Positions 8,445 through 17,784 of a stretch of 64,000 bases of DNA are shown one piece after another. The stretch covers positions 62,001-126,000 of the forward strand of contig NZ_CYPW01000006.1 in NCBI RefSeq assembly GCF_001458175.1. Direction: 5' to 3'. The position numbers and the translations under genes are program-made. Origin of the DNA: Shimia marina (lineage in GTDB: Bacteria; Pseudomonadota; Alphaproteobacteria; Rhodobacterales; Rhodobacteraceae). Each line of letters begins with the position of its first letter. Within the stretch, counting starts at the first letter, position 1. The notes beneath the pieces were generated by a model. The model worked only from the letters and a program-made list of their open reading frames with translations. It ran no database searches and was not told the origin of the DNA.

Positions 8445-10607
8445 CTAATTTCGACCAAAGATATCATTCAGAATACCATTCACAACATCATCAATTCCCT
8501 TACCTCTCTGCCGCTGCGGCCTCGGCGATGGTTTGCTTTTTGGTGGGGGAACAAAGGCTGGCAATGGCTTGGGATCTAGCCCCTCATGCACACGCACCAT
8601 GGTTTCGCGCCAGATCTCCGCGGGCAGTCCGCCGCCGGTGACACCTGTCAAAGGCGTGTTATCATCATATCCCATCCAGACACCGGCCACATAGTCACTT
8701 GTGAAACCGATGAACCAAGCGTCGCGTGCCGCCTGTGTCGTGCCTGTCTTGCCCGCCACCTGCCATCCGGGCAACTGAGCCCGCGCACCAGTCCCTTCGC
8801 TGACCACTTTTTCCATCATCCAGATGAGCTCCCGGGCAGCGGCATCAGAAATGACACGTTCGCCAATACCACCGCCAGTGCCCATAAGAGGGGCATCATC
8901 CCCAAGCAACCGCAACTCGATCAGCCCATAAGGCGTTACGGACGAGCCGCCATTCAGAATACCCGCATAGGCGCCGGTCATTTCCAAAAGGCTGCTCTCT
9001 GAGGCACCAAGCGCCAAAGCGGGCCCTGCCGCCAAATCACTTTCAATTCCAAACATACCGGCAACCGTGCGCACATTTTCACGCCCTGCCTTCTCAGAAA
9101 CCTTAACAGCGGGCACGTTGAGCGAATTCTGCAATGCGAAGGTCAGAGACACATTGCCATAGTGTTTGCCAGTGTAGTTTTTGGGGCACCATTTTCCAGA
9201 ACCCGGAACATTCAAACAATAGTGCTCATCCAAAACCATATCGTCATAGTGCCCGCCACGCTCCAACGCAGTCGCATAGACAAAAGGTTTGAACGCGCTG
9301 CCTGTTTGCCGCTTTGCTTGGGTTGCTCGGTTAAATGCGCCCGACACTTTGGTTTGACGTCCCCCAACCATTGCCCGCACAGCACCATCAGCTGACATTA
9401 CAACGATAGCCGCCTGCGCTTTTGAACCTTCACGCACCTTGTTTTCGAACACCCACCGAAGCCCCTCCTCAGCTGCACTTTGGATGCGAGGGTCGAGGGT
9501 TGTTTTAAGGATCACATCTTCTGTGGTGTTTCGGGTAAAGAATTCCGGACCTGACGACATAACCCAATCAGCAAAATACCCGCCTGACTTGGCTTCAGCA
9601 GCTTCAGACAACGTCGCCGGGTTATTCTGATAAAATAGCGTATCTTTGTCCGACAGATACCCCTGCTCATTCATCAACCGCAGAACCGTCGCCGCGCGGT
9701 CCTGAGACCGTTGCAAATTGGCTGTTGGAGCCATTGAGGAAGGCGCCGTGAGCAGACCGGCAATCATTGCCCCTTCGGCAGGCGACAAATTGGCGGAGGG
9801 CTTTGAAAAATATCTTTGCGCGGCAGCTTCTGCGCCATAGGCACCGCCTCCCATATAAGCTCGGTTCAAATAGACGGATAGGATCTCATCCTTGCTGTAT
9901 TTGACCTCCATCGCCATGGCATAGACTGCCTCTTTAACCTTCCGGCCCAGCGACCCACGCCTACAATCTTGCACATAGGCGCTTTCACTTTCCCAATCCT
10001 CCGGCACATATCCAACGCCGAGGCAAAGCAGCTTTGCAGTCTGTTGGGTCAGCGTTGAGCCACCATGCCCAGACAGCGGGCCACGCCCTTCACTCAAGTT
10101 GATGCGTATGGCACTGGCGACGCCACGCGGGCTCACCCCAAAGTGCCGATAAAACCGTTTATCTTCCGTGGCGATCACAGCATTTTTGAGATGCTTAGAG
10201 ACCGTTTCTGCCGTGACCACACCACCGAACTGATCTCCGCGCCAAGCAAACACTTGATCATCGCGATCTAAAAGCGTGACGGATCCACGTGCTCGACCGT
10301 CCAGTAACTCATCCACGTCTGGCAGTGTTAGATACACATAGCTAACGGCGAGCCCGACCAGCAAACCCACCACAACAGATGTGCGCCAAACAATCGACCA
10401 GATGAGGCGCAACACCCAACTGAGTATCGATAGGAAGAAGGCAACAATAGGATTACGCTTGGCTGCAGCCTTTTTTCGTGGACGCTGCATTTTGGTCTTT
10501 CGAGGCTTCGGCTTCTTGGAAACGGGTTTCCGGGCGGGCCTGGCCCCTACACGCCCATAGCGCTTGTCCGCCACAAGAGGCGGCTTTCTCCGACCTGAAT
10601 CACTCAT
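8445..10607 (-). CDS. Bifunctional penicillin-binding protein, PBP1A family (glycosyltransferase plus transpeptidase)
   Basis: A 720-residue class A PBP that polymerises lipid II and crosslinks peptidoglycan on the periplasmic face. An Arg/Lys-rich cytosolic tail (residues 1-50) precedes one membrane helix (about 52-95). The GT51 domain has the catalytic glutamate in EDKRFYRHFG (about 148) and GGSTLTQQTAK. The transpeptidase has SxxK as GSAFKPF (about 436), SLN in NSLNVPAVK and KTGTT (about 618). A Pro/Lys/Arg-rich C-terminal stretch precedes the final VVNGILNDIFGRN. PBP1A is the closest match; PBP1C is less likely because no C-terminal BiPBP domain is seen. Confidence 0.93.
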   Translation of the reverse strand: MSDSGRRKPPLVADKRYGRVGARPARKPVSKKPKPRKTKMQRPRKKAAAKRNPIVAFFLSILSWVLRLIWSIVWRTSVVVGLLVGLAVSYVYLTLPDVDELLDGRARGSVTLLDRDDQVFAWRGDQFGGVVTAETVSKHLKNAVIATEDKRFYRHFGVSPRGVASAIRINLSEGRGPLSGHGGSTLTQQTAKLLCLGVGYVPEDWESESAYVQDCRRGSLGRKVKEAVYAMAMEVKYSKDEILSVYLNRAYMGGGAYGAEAAAQRYFSKPSANLSPAEGAMIAGLLTAPSSMAPTANLQRSQDRAATVLRLMNEQGYLSDKDTLFYQNNPATLSEAAEAKSGGYFADWVMSSGPEFFTRNTTEDVILKTTLDPRIQSAAEEGLRWVFENKVREGSKAQAAIVVMSADGAVRAMVGGRQTKVSGAFNRATQAKRQTGSAFKPFVYATALERGGHYDDMVLDEHYCLNVPGSGKWCPKNYTGKHYGNVSLTFALQNSLNVPAVKVSEKAGRENVRTVAGMFGIESDLAAGPALALGASESSLLEMTGAYAGILNGGSSVTPYGLIELRLLGDDAPLMGTGGGIGERVISDAAARELIWMMEKVVSEGTGARAQLPGWQVAGKTGTTQAARDAWFIGFTSDYVAGVWMGYDDNTPLTGVTGGGLPAEIWRETMVRVHEGLDPKPLPAFVPPPKSKPSPRPQRQRGKGIDDVVNGILNDIFGRN

Positions 10608-11202
<595 letters not shown>

Positions 11203-11227
11203 GGCGCACAAGGGAAGGAATACACTT

Positions 11228-12562
11228 ATGAAAACCATGACGAAAATTGCCCTGGCTGGTGCGCTGACTGCGTTGCCAACGCTGGGCTTTGCCGAGGATG
11301 CCGTTCCTGGCGTCGATGCGTCTTCCGACGCGATCTTCATCTTTAACTCGCTGCTTTTCCTGATTGGCGGCTTCCTTGTCTTCTGGATGGCAGCTGGTTT
11401 TGCCATGCTGGAAGCCGGCTTGGTGCGCTCCAAGAACGTGACCATGCAGCTCATCAAGAACATCTCTTTGTTCTCACTCGCGGCGATCTTCTACTACCTG
11501 ATCGGCTACAACTTGATGTACCCGCTGGGCACATGGTCCGTTGACGGCATCCTGTCCGGCGTTTGGGGCCCAGGTGTTCTGGAAGCTGTGGGCGTTGGCC
11601 GTGATGGCGCAGATGACTACGGGTATGCCTCCACTGGTTCCGATTTCTTCTTCCAGTTGATGTTCTGTGCGACCACCGCGTCCATTGTCTCCGGCACGCT
11701 GGCTGAGCGCATCAAACTGTGGCCCTTCCTGATCTTCACGATCGCTCTGACCGCGGTGATTTATCCGCTGCAAGCCTCCTGGAAATGGGGTGGTGGTTTC
11801 TTGGATGCAGCTGGCTTCCTGGACTTCGCCGGATCGACTGTTGTGCACTCCGTAGGTGGCTGGGCCGCTCTGACCGGTGCCATCATCCTCGGCCCACGTA
11901 TCGGCAAATACAACAAAGACGGAAAAACCGTTCCAATCCCGGGCTCCAACCTGACCCTCGCCACTTTGGGTACTTTCATCCTGTGGCTCGGCTGGTTCGG
12001 CTTCAACGGCGGCTCTCAGCTGGCGATGGGCACCGTGGGTGACGTGGCCGATGTGTCCCGCATCTTTGCCAACACCAACACCGCAGCCGCGGGTGGCGCC
12101 ATTGCAGCACTGATCCTGACCCAGATCATGTATAAAAAGCCAGACCTGACCATGGTTCTGAATGGTGCGCTTGCTGGCCTCGTTTCGATCACTGCGGAGC
12201 CACTGACCCCAACACTGGGCGCAGCAACTCTCATTGGTGCCGTGGGCGGTGTGATTGTCGTCTTTGCAGTTCCATTCCTGGACAAGCTGAAAATCGACGA
12301 CGTGGTCGGCGCCATCCCAGTTCACCTGATCGCAGGCATCTGGGGCACAATCGCCGTGGTCTTCACCAACAGCGATGCAAGCCTTGGTACACAGCTTTAT
12401 GCAATCGCAGTGGTGGGCATCTTCACAGTGGTTGTGTCGGCAGTCGTGTGGTTTGTTCTGAAAGTGACAATGGGCCTGCGTGTCGACGAAGAAACCGAGA
12501 TCAACGGTCTGGACATGTCCGAATTGGGCATGGAAGCCTATCCAGAGTTCTCCAAGGGCTAA
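11228..12562 (+). CDS. amtB: Ammonium transporter AmtB
   Basis: A 444-residue inner-membrane ammonium channel. ATG 11228 gives a cleavable signal peptide (MKTMTKIALAGALTALPTLGFA), as AmtB proteins have, and follows AAGGGAAGGA. About eleven hydrophobic helices follow. The twin-histidine pore is visible: STVVHSVGGWAALTGAI and, later, PVHLIAGIWGTIA. FWMAAGFAMLEAGLVRSKN and GFNGGSQLAMG are other family motifs. It forms a two-gene unit with glnK and ends at a strong terminator. Confidence 0.97.
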   Translation: MKTMTKIALAGALTALPTLGFAEDAVPGVDASSDAIFIFNSLLFLIGGFLVFWMAAGFAMLEAGLVRSKNVTMQLIKNISLFSLAAIFYYLIGYNLMYPLGTWSVDGILSGVWGPGVLEAVGVGRDGADDYGYASTGSDFFFQLMFCATTASIVSGTLAERIKLWPFLIFTIALTAVIYPLQASWKWGGGFLDAAGFLDFAGSTVVHSVGGWAALTGAIILGPRIGKYNKDGKTVPIPGSNLTLATLGTFILWLGWFGFNGGSQLAMGTVGDVADVSRIFANTNTAAAGGAIAALILTQIMYKKPDLTMVLNGALAGLVSITAEPLTPTLGAATLIGAVGGVIVVFAVPFLDKLKIDDVVGAIPVHLIAGIWGTIAVVFTNSDASLGTQLYAIAVVGIFTVVVSAVVWFVLKVTMGLRVDEETEINGLDMSELGMEAYPEFSKG

Positions 12563-12587
12563 TCGGAATACGCATCAAACAAAAGTT

Positions 12588-12617
12588 AAGCCCGGACCTA
12601 TTGGTCCGGGCTTTTTT
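12588..12617 (+). terminator. Rho-independent terminator of glnK-amtB
   Basis: A perfect 11-bp stem AAGCCCGGACC (12588-12598) pairs with GGTCCGGGCTT (12603-12613) around a TATT loop, running into TTTTTT (12612-12617). It lies 25 nt after the amtB stop. Confidence 0.93.
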
Positions 12618-12639
12618 GCATTCGATATTCTCGCGACAA

Positions 12640-13020
12640 ATGCCTGACATGTTGCTAGTCTCGCGTCATGAAAACTATGTCTTCGCACTCGCCCTGATCT
12701 GTTCTGCAGCCAACGCAGACCCGGCAGACATCCTGCGTGTCTCAACAACCCAAAGCGCAGACGGATGGCGCTTTGATGTCACCTTGTCTCATCCTGACAC
12801 CGGCTGGGACCACTATGCTGATGGATGGCGCGTTGAAACTGAGGATGGGCAAGTGCTTGCCACACGCGTACTGGCACACCCACATGTCCATGAACAGCCC
12901 TTCACCAGAAGCCTATCACGCATCTGGATCCCGCCTGAAATCACCCGTGTGTTTGTTAGAAGCAAATGCAGTGTCGACGGCTGGTCAGAAGACACAACCA
13001 AAGTCGATTTGAAACAATAA
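12640..13020 (+). CDS. Small hypothetical exported protein, start uncertain
   Basis: Not recognised as a named family. From ATG 12640 the protein has 126 residues with a hydrophobic stretch YVFALALICSAANA ending in a signal-peptidase-like ANA, so it is probably exported. The body is rich in Trp and His (DGWRFDVTLSHPDTGWDHYADGWRVETEDG, split here by eye into beta-like stretches). No Shine-Dalgarno precedes 12640 or the next ATG, 12649. ATG 12668 is one base out of frame with the signal peptide; a fifth A in the run at 12671-12674 would give MKNYVFALALICSAANA, a perfect exported N-terminus. The gene may therefore carry a one-base indel, real or from sequencing. Confidence 0.55.
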   Translation: MPDMLLVSRHENYVFALALICSAANADPADILRVSTTQSADGWRFDVTLSHPDTGWDHYADGWRVETEDGQVLATRVLAHPHVHEQPFTRSLSRIWIPPEITRVFVRSKCSVDGWSEDTTKVDLKQ

Positions 13021-13038
13021 AGGCGCCACTGGCGCCTT
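13020..13038. terminator. Hairpin between convergent genes
   Basis: AAGGCGCC and GGCGCCTT pair perfectly around a 3-nt loop, right at the stop of the small exported protein and 23 nt before the end of the DUF1150 gene. The flanking T/A runs are short, so it is a weak bidirectional terminator candidate. Confidence 0.45.
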
Positions 13039-13061
13039 CTGCGAGGTCAATGCCTCAAAAT

Positions 13062-13286
13062 TCAATGCACAGTGACAGGCGTATAATTGTTCTGTCTTGC
13101 CAAGACAAACGCCAGCTTGCGCTCTTTCACCAAAGCCAAACGCTCGCCATCTACCGCGTGCACAGCAAAGAGTGTTTCCGCACCTTCCGCTTGATCTTGA
13201 ACTTCTTCTGGCAAATCCGAAACAGCGACCTCGCGCACGTATACGGTGCGCTCATCAATTGGATGTGCATCAAAGTCGGTCTGCAT
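13062..13286 (-). CDS. DUF1150 family protein
   Basis: A 74-residue protein of the DUF1150 family, which is almost restricted to alphaproteobacteria and commonly sits next to a small heat-shock protein gene, as here. Its role is unknown. Visible features are an acidic N-terminal half (VREVAVSDLPEEVQDQAEG) and the conserved hydrophobic strand YAVHA-like LFAVHAVDGERLAL followed by AFVLARQNN. ATG 13286 has AAGGAT 7 nt upstream; the frame is open a further 12 codons into hsp20. It lies 4 nt after the hsp20 stop, so it shares the heat-shock transcript. Confidence 0.88.
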   Translation of the reverse strand: MQTDFDAHPIDERTVYVREVAVSDLPEEVQDQAEGAETLFAVHAVDGERLALVKERKLAFVLARQNNYTPVTVH

Positions 13287-13290
13287 GACG

Positions 13291-13704
13291 TTATCCTTTC
13301 TTGATCTGAATGGTCTGAACAATGGCTTCTGGCTTGGCTTGCGTCAGGTCCACATGAAGAAGGCCATTCTCCATTATGGCCTCGCCCACTTCGACGCCGT
13401 CAGCCAGAACAAAGCTTCGCTGGAATTGACGAGCAGCGATACCACGATGCAAAAAGACGCGTTCCCCCAAGTCATCGGCTTGACGTCCACGGATCACAAG
13501 CTGCCTATCCTCAACCGTAATACTCAGATCACCATCACGGAAACCTGCAACCGCCAGTGTTATCCGATATGAATAATCTGAAGTCTGCTCAATATTAAAT
13601 GGAGGGTAGCCTTCAGCACCAGTTTTGGCAGTGCGTTCCAGCAGACGCTCCAACTGCTCAAAACCGAGAAGATGGGGATAAGACCCCAAAGTAAGTTTGG
13701 TCAT
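13291..13704 (-). CDS. Hsp20/alpha-crystallin family small heat-shock protein
   Basis: A 137-residue ATP-independent holdase. The alpha-crystallin domain runs from about residue 40, with GFRDGDLSITVEDRQLVIRG, then the loop RVFLHRGIAARQFQRSF, and ENGLLHVDL as the conserved G-x-L box; the C-terminal tail is short. This matches the IbpA-like class found with ROSE thermometers in alphaproteobacteria. ATG 13704 has AAGGA 7 nt upstream; GTG 13710 is in frame but inside the spacer. It leads a two-gene unit with DUF1150, under an RpoH-like promoter and a thermosensor-like leader. Confidence 0.94.
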   Translation of the reverse strand: MTKLTLGSYPHLLGFEQLERLLERTAKTGAEGYPPFNIEQTSDYSYRITLAVAGFRDGDLSITVEDRQLVIRGRQADDLGERVFLHRGIAARQFQRSFVLADGVEVGEAIMENGLLHVDLTQAKPEAIVQTIQIKKG

Positions 13705-13764
13705 CGACACGTCCTTCAGTAAGCGACAGTCCAGCGGCTGGCCCCTTTCTGGCGACCAGCTCTG
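13704..13764 (-). promoter_or_regulatory. ROSE-like RNA thermometer in the hsp20 leader
   Basis: On the minus strand the last leader hairpin is GUCGCU (13727-13722), loop UACUGA, AGGAC (13715-13711). UCGCU pairs with the AGGA of the Shine-Dalgarno leaving a bulged G, which is exactly the U(U/C)GCU-AGGA arrangement that defines ROSE elements. Two small hairpins precede it (CUGG-UCG-CCAG and CCAG-CCG-CUGG). The Shine-Dalgarno would be masked at low temperature and freed on heating. Structure was judged by eye, not folded by program. Confidence 0.72.
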
Positions 13765-13770
13765 ACTTCA

Positions 13771-13799
13771 ATATGGTGAAGGTATTGACCCTGCGCAAG
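13771..13799 (-). promoter_or_regulatory. RpoH (sigma-32)-like promoter of hsp20-DUF1150
   Basis: Minus strand: CTTGCG (13799-13794) and CCATAT (13776-13771) are separated by 17 nt, in good agreement with the CTTG...CCCATNT pattern of sigma-32 promoters. It would start transcription near 13764, leaving a leader of about 60 nt. The -35 sits inside a CCCTTGCGCAGGG near-palindrome. Confidence 0.65.
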
Positions 13800-13910
13800 G
13801 GTTCTAACCACTCTCATATATGTGGAATTCACCTTGTATCGATGCAGATACTTTTCACTGCGCAACAATGCCTGTACTGTAAGTTCTCGCAGCTAACCGA
13901 GGATGCAGCG

Positions 13911-14135
13911 ATGAATGCCACCACAGACCTGTCAATGAAAACTGACGATGTTTTGCGGGTTGAGTTAGCCGTTTTCAAACAAGAGCACAGGGACTTGGAC
14001 CAAGCAATCACTGCGCTTGTTCAGAGCGGCACCGGTGATCAACTGACCATTCAGCGTTTGAAAAAGCAGAAACTTCGTCTCAAAGACATGATTGCACGTA
14101 TCGAAGACCGATTGACCCCGGACATAATCGCTTAG
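13911..14135 (+). CDS. YdcH family (DUF465) protein
   Basis: A 74-residue, mostly helical small protein of the DUF465 family, whose function is unknown. The typical N-terminal VELAVFKQEHRDLDQAI and the C-terminal QRLKKQKLRLKDMIARIEDRL are visible and likely form a helical hairpin. ATG 13911 follows GAGGATG; the frame extends upstream 46 codons without family similarity. It is monocistronic and convergent with lolA. Confidence 0.9.
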   Translation: MNATTDLSMKTDDVLRVELAVFKQEHRDLDQAITALVQSGTGDQLTIQRLKKQKLRLKDMIARIEDRLTPDIIA

Positions 14136-14157
14136 AAAAGCTTCACATTGGCGTGCT

Positions 14158-14763
14158 TCAGCGCGACCTCTTTCCGACTTCGGTGTCGATGTTAAAAAGC
14201 GAGCGTGGAAAACTCATACCCGTTTCCACATCTTTCAGGCGAATTGTCGTTTGAGCACCTGTTGCATCTTGGATCACCCACTCTTGGAGTATAATCGGGT
14301 CGCCCAAAAACTTCATTTGAAGCTGACCTGTCTCAGGTTCTTTAGGATCCTGAGCAGTGACGATTGTATGCTTACCATCAAAGCTGTGACCTACAACCAT
14401 ATTGGCAGCGCCTAAGTTCACATTTCTGGCCAAAATCAACGACAGAGGTGTGCGACGCAACGGGTATATTTCGGGTCGCCCAGTTGCGCGTCCGTCAAAA
14501 ATGGCTACCGCATTATTGCTGGCCAGCACGAGCGATTTTTGCGGCGGGTCATATTCAAATCGCATTTTGCCCGGTCGTTGAATGAAGAGCGTACCGGTTT
14601 GCACTGAGCCATCGTCTGACACCTGAATAAACTCAGCCTCCACTGTTTTGAGGCTGTTCAGGTAATCGCTCAAAGCCTGCAGGGAGGATTTTTGCGCGGA
14701 AGCGGGAAGAGCGGCCACAAGGGCGGCTACGGTAGCGAGGACGATAGATCTAAAACTGGTCAT
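14158..14763 (-). CDS. lolA: Outer-membrane lipoprotein carrier protein LolA
   Basis: A 201-residue periplasmic chaperone that accepts lipoproteins from LolCDE and hands them to the outer membrane. The signal peptide is MTSFRSIVLATVAALVAALPASA-Q. LQALSDYLNSLKTVEAEFIQ, then GTLFIQRPGKMRFEYDPP and the later LGDPIILQEWVIQDATG are typical of LolA. It is 71 nt downstream of ftsK on the same strand, the order seen in many Rhodobacterales. Several lipoproteins in this window (MlaA, LptE, the DUF3576 protein) would be its cargo. Confidence 0.93.
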   Translation of the reverse strand: MTSFRSIVLATVAALVAALPASAQKSSLQALSDYLNSLKTVEAEFIQVSDDGSVQTGTLFIQRPGKMRFEYDPPQKSLVLASNNAVAIFDGRATGRPEIYPLRRTPLSLILARNVNLGAANMVVGHSFDGKHTIVTAQDPKEPETGQLQMKFLGDPIILQEWVIQDATGAQTTIRLKDVETGMSFPRSLFNIDTEVGKRSR

Positions 14764-14834
14764 GCACTTGATATAGGTGTGAATGGTTAAATTGCGGCAG
14801 CGCGCACAAAAACTTTATGCATTGGCACCTGAAC

Positions 14835-17777
14835 CTATTGCTCAGGTACCAAAATTTCGCGCTTACCAACGTGGTTGGCCGGGCTCACCAGCCCTTCCTC
14901 TTCCATTTGCTCGACCAAACGTGCGGCCTTGTTGTACCCAATCGCCAGCTTACGCTGAATGTAGGATGTTGAGCACTTGCGATCCTGAATGACAATCGCA
15001 ACGGCAGAGTCATAGAGCGCGTCCTCGCCATTGGTATTGCCGCCGGTGCTCAACCCCAAAACAGCGTCAATGCCCTCAGATTTGCCCTCATCAGGCCCCT
15101 CGACGACACCACCTATGTATTCAGGCGGCCCATAGCTCTTGAGATGATTCACAATCTCTTCGACCTCTTCGTCGCTGACAAACGGGCCATGGCAACGGGT
15201 GATTTTTGCACCCCCAGCCATATAGAGCATATCCCCCATCCCCAGAAGTTGCTCCGCCCCCATCTCACCAAGAATGGTGCGGCTATCGACTTTGGAGGTT
15301 ACCTGAAACGAGATGCGTGTCGGAAAGTTGGCTTTGATTGTGCCTGTGATCACATCCACAGAAGGACGTTGTGTGGCCATAATAAGATGGATACCTGAAG
15401 CACGTGCCATTTGCGCAAGGCGTTGAATGCAGGCTTCGATTTCTTTACCTGCCACCATCATAAGGTCTGCCATTTCGTCGACGATCACGACGATATAGGG
15501 CATTTTCTCAGGCAAAATTTCTTCGGTTTCGAAAACGGGCTCACCCGTCTCCTCATCAAAACCGGTCTGCACCGTCCGACTGAAAGTCTCCCCTTTAGAA
15601 AGCGCATCCGTCACGCGGCTATTGTAGCCGTCGATGTTACGCACGCCCATCTTGGACATTTTACGATAGCGATCCTCCATCTCGCCCACGACCCACTTGA
15701 GCGCAACAACCGCCTTCTTCGGGTCTGTCACAACGGGCGAAAGCAGATGCGGGATGCCGTCATAGACCGACAGTTCCAACATCTTGGGGTCGATCATGAT
15801 CAAGCGGCAGTCTTCTGGCGTAAGGCGATACAGCAGCGACAAGATCATGGTGTTGATCGCAACGGATTTGCCCGACCCTGTCGTACCGGCGATCAACAAA
15901 TGCGGCATCTTTGCCAGATTGGCCACAATGGGATCGCCACCGATATCTTTGCCCAACGCAAGTGGGAGCTTCATGTTGCTGTCGCCAAAATCACGGGCAG
16001 CAAGAATTTCACGCAACACCACCTTTTCGCGATGCTCATTGGGCAGTTCGATGCCAATCACACTCCGCCCCGGCACAGTCGACACACGAGCAGACAAAGC
16101 GGACATGGAGCGGGCGATGTCATCGGCCAAACCAATCACACGGCTGGCTTTGAGACCCGGTGCTGGTTCGAGTTCATACATGGTCACCACAGGGCCTGGA
16201 CGAACGCTGACGATTTCTCCTTTGACGCCATAATCATCCAGAACAGTCTCTAGCATTCTGGCGTTTTCTTCCAATGCCTCATCACTGAGGTGGTGACGGC
16301 TGACATCAAGCGGATTTTCCAAGAGACCAAGAGGTGGCAACTCATACTCCGTGCCACTCTCCTCAAACGCCAATGAAGGCTGTGCTTCAGCCTTTGCACG
16401 TGCGGAGGGTGCCACAGCTTTGTGCACTCGTGGCTGAACAACTTTTTTGGGTGCCGCCACTGGAATTGGTGCGGAAACGTAAGCATCACTTGGAACTGCT
16501 GACACAGGAACGGATTCGTTCACAGGTGCATGCTGATCTACCACCGGCGTCCCCACCTCAATTTCCTGAGGTTGCCCAAAGGTCTCGACCTCTGGCGCCT
16601 CAATAACCATCATTGGATCAGACGACAGCGGCGGCTCCTGACGAGCGCCAACCACCAGTGGCGCAGCACTGGCTGGAGCATGGGTAGCTTCTTGCGGTCC
16701 GGTCATGTCGAGAAGAAGAGGATCAGGGCCTCGCCCCCGCCCCTTCGTCAAAGGTTTATCCGGGTGGAGCTCTGGTGGCGAAACCGCTTCACCTCGACGC
16801 GCTCGTGTGCGCATCACATCTGCAATTTTGGCGCTAATACGATCCGCTTCCAGAGCGTCATTCCACTCACTCGTAAATAGATTATCGACCAGTTCCGGCT
16901 CGGGAAGTGTCTCAGGTTCCGGCTCCGCGCGTTTAATAAGCGCAGGCATTCTCAAACGTGGCTTGGGTTTCTCAATCGTCTCGGGCGTAGGATAGCTGTC
17001 TTCTTCGTCAAAAACATTCTCATCCCAATGCTCTTCAGTAACATAGGCGTGGGCCGCCTCATCACCAGACACCGCGCGCCGTTCAACACGACGCTCTTGC
17101 GCAGCCTTCGCCGCCTGCACCGCTCCCGTCGCCCCTTTTCCCAAAAGCCTCATCAAGAAATCATAGCTGAGCACCAACCCAACAACGAATGTACGCGCCA
17201 AACGCGAGAGCTCCAATTTCGTGAAGCCCAGCACAAAAGCTGAGATCCCAATAAATGCGATGCCAGCAAACAGTGACATGACCTTTACCCCGGATTGAGC
17301 ACCGATCGGCAAAATGGTCAGCAAAGCCCCTGTCACAGTGTCACCGAAAAGCCCACCCATACCAAAAGCATGGCTCCAATCGGTACTCGGCGTCAGAGTT
17401 GAGGCATAGATTGCCCCCATAGCCAGCATTATCGGCGCGAAAATCACCCGACTTTGCGCCCGCTCTTCTCCAATGTGGAACGCAAAACGCGCCCCCCAGA
17501 CGCCCAGCAACAGCGCCACACCAAGGCTACCCCACCCAATGATGATGAACAGCGGCGCAGCAATAGAAGCACCAAACCGACCCAAAACGTTTTGCACTGG
17601 CGCATCCGTTACGGAAATCCAGCTCGGGTCATTCGGTGAGTAGGACAAAATCATGGCCGCCGACATGACAGCCAAGACAATCAGCACTATGCCGATGAGT
17701 TCCTTGCCACGCTTTTCTACAGCCGCCTGTGTGCTGCTGTCCAACAATGGTCCACGTCCTCGTGCTTGATACGCCAT
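14835..17777 (-). CDS. ftsK: DNA translocase FtsK
   Basis: A 980-residue septal DNA pump that clears chromosome termini and activates XerCD at dif. Four or five membrane helices span about residues 25-190 (for example [20 protein letters not shown]). A long, Pro/Glu-rich linker (about 215-490) follows. The RecA-like motor has Walker A GTTGSGKS near residue 630 and Walker [13 protein letters not shown]. The C-terminal winged-helix gamma domain ([20 protein letters not shown]) would read KOPS sites. It starts 7 nt after the dapC-like stop and is followed by lolA, so the three genes form one unit. Confidence 0.97.
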   Translation of the reverse strand: MAYQARGRGPLLDSSTQAAVEKRGKELIGIVLIVLAVMSAAMILSYSPNDPSWISVTDAPVQNVLGRFGASIAAPLFIIIGWGSLGVALLLGVWGARFAFHIGEERAQSRVIFAPIMLAMGAIYASTLTPSTDWSHAFGMGGLFGDTVTGALLTILPIGAQSGVKVMSLFAGIAFIGISAFVLGFTKLELSRLARTFVVGLVLSYDFLMRLLGKGATGAVQAAKAAQERRVERRAVSGDEAAHAYVTEEHWDENVFDEEDSYPTPETIEKPKPRLRMPALIKRAEPEPETLPEPELVDNLFTSEWNDALEADRISAKIADVMRTRARRGEAVSPPELHPDKPLTKGRGRGPDPLLLDMTGPQEATHAPASAAPLVVGARQEPPLSSDPMMVIEAPEVETFGQPQEIEVGTPVVDQHAPVNESVPVSAVPSDAYVSAPIPVAAPKKVVQPRVHKAVAPSARAKAEAQPSLAFEESGTEYELPPLGLLENPLDVSRHHLSDEALEENARMLETVLDDYGVKGEIVSVRPGPVVTMYELEPAPGLKASRVIGLADDIARSMSALSARVSTVPGRSVIGIELPNEHREKVVLREILAARDFGDSNMKLPLALGKDIGGDPIVANLAKMPHLLIAGTTGSGKSVAINTMILSLLYRLTPEDCRLIMIDPKMLELSVYDGIPHLLSPVVTDPKKAVVALKWVVGEMEDRYRKMSKMGVRNIDGYNSRVTDALSKGETFSRTVQTGFDEETGEPVFETEEILPEKMPYIVVIVDEMADLMMVAGKEIEACIQRLAQMARASGIHLIMATQRPSVDVITGTIKANFPTRISFQVTSKVDSRTILGEMGAEQLLGMGDMLYMAGGAKITRCHGPFVSDEEVEEIVNHLKSYGPPEYIGGVVEGPDEGKSEGIDAVLGLSTGGNTNGEDALYDSAVAIVIQDRKCSTSYIQRKLAIGYNKAARLVEQMEEEGLVSPANHVGKREILVPEQ

Positions 17778-17784
17778 GTTTACC

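Noticed and set aside
13773-13910. 46-codon upstream extension of the YdcH gene
   Set aside because: No family similarity, overlaps the RpoH-like promoter of hsp20, and ATG 13911 has a Shine-Dalgarno.
15411-16253. Open frame antisense to ftsK (280 codons)
   Set aside because: Lies within the ftsK motor coding region and shows no conserved motif.
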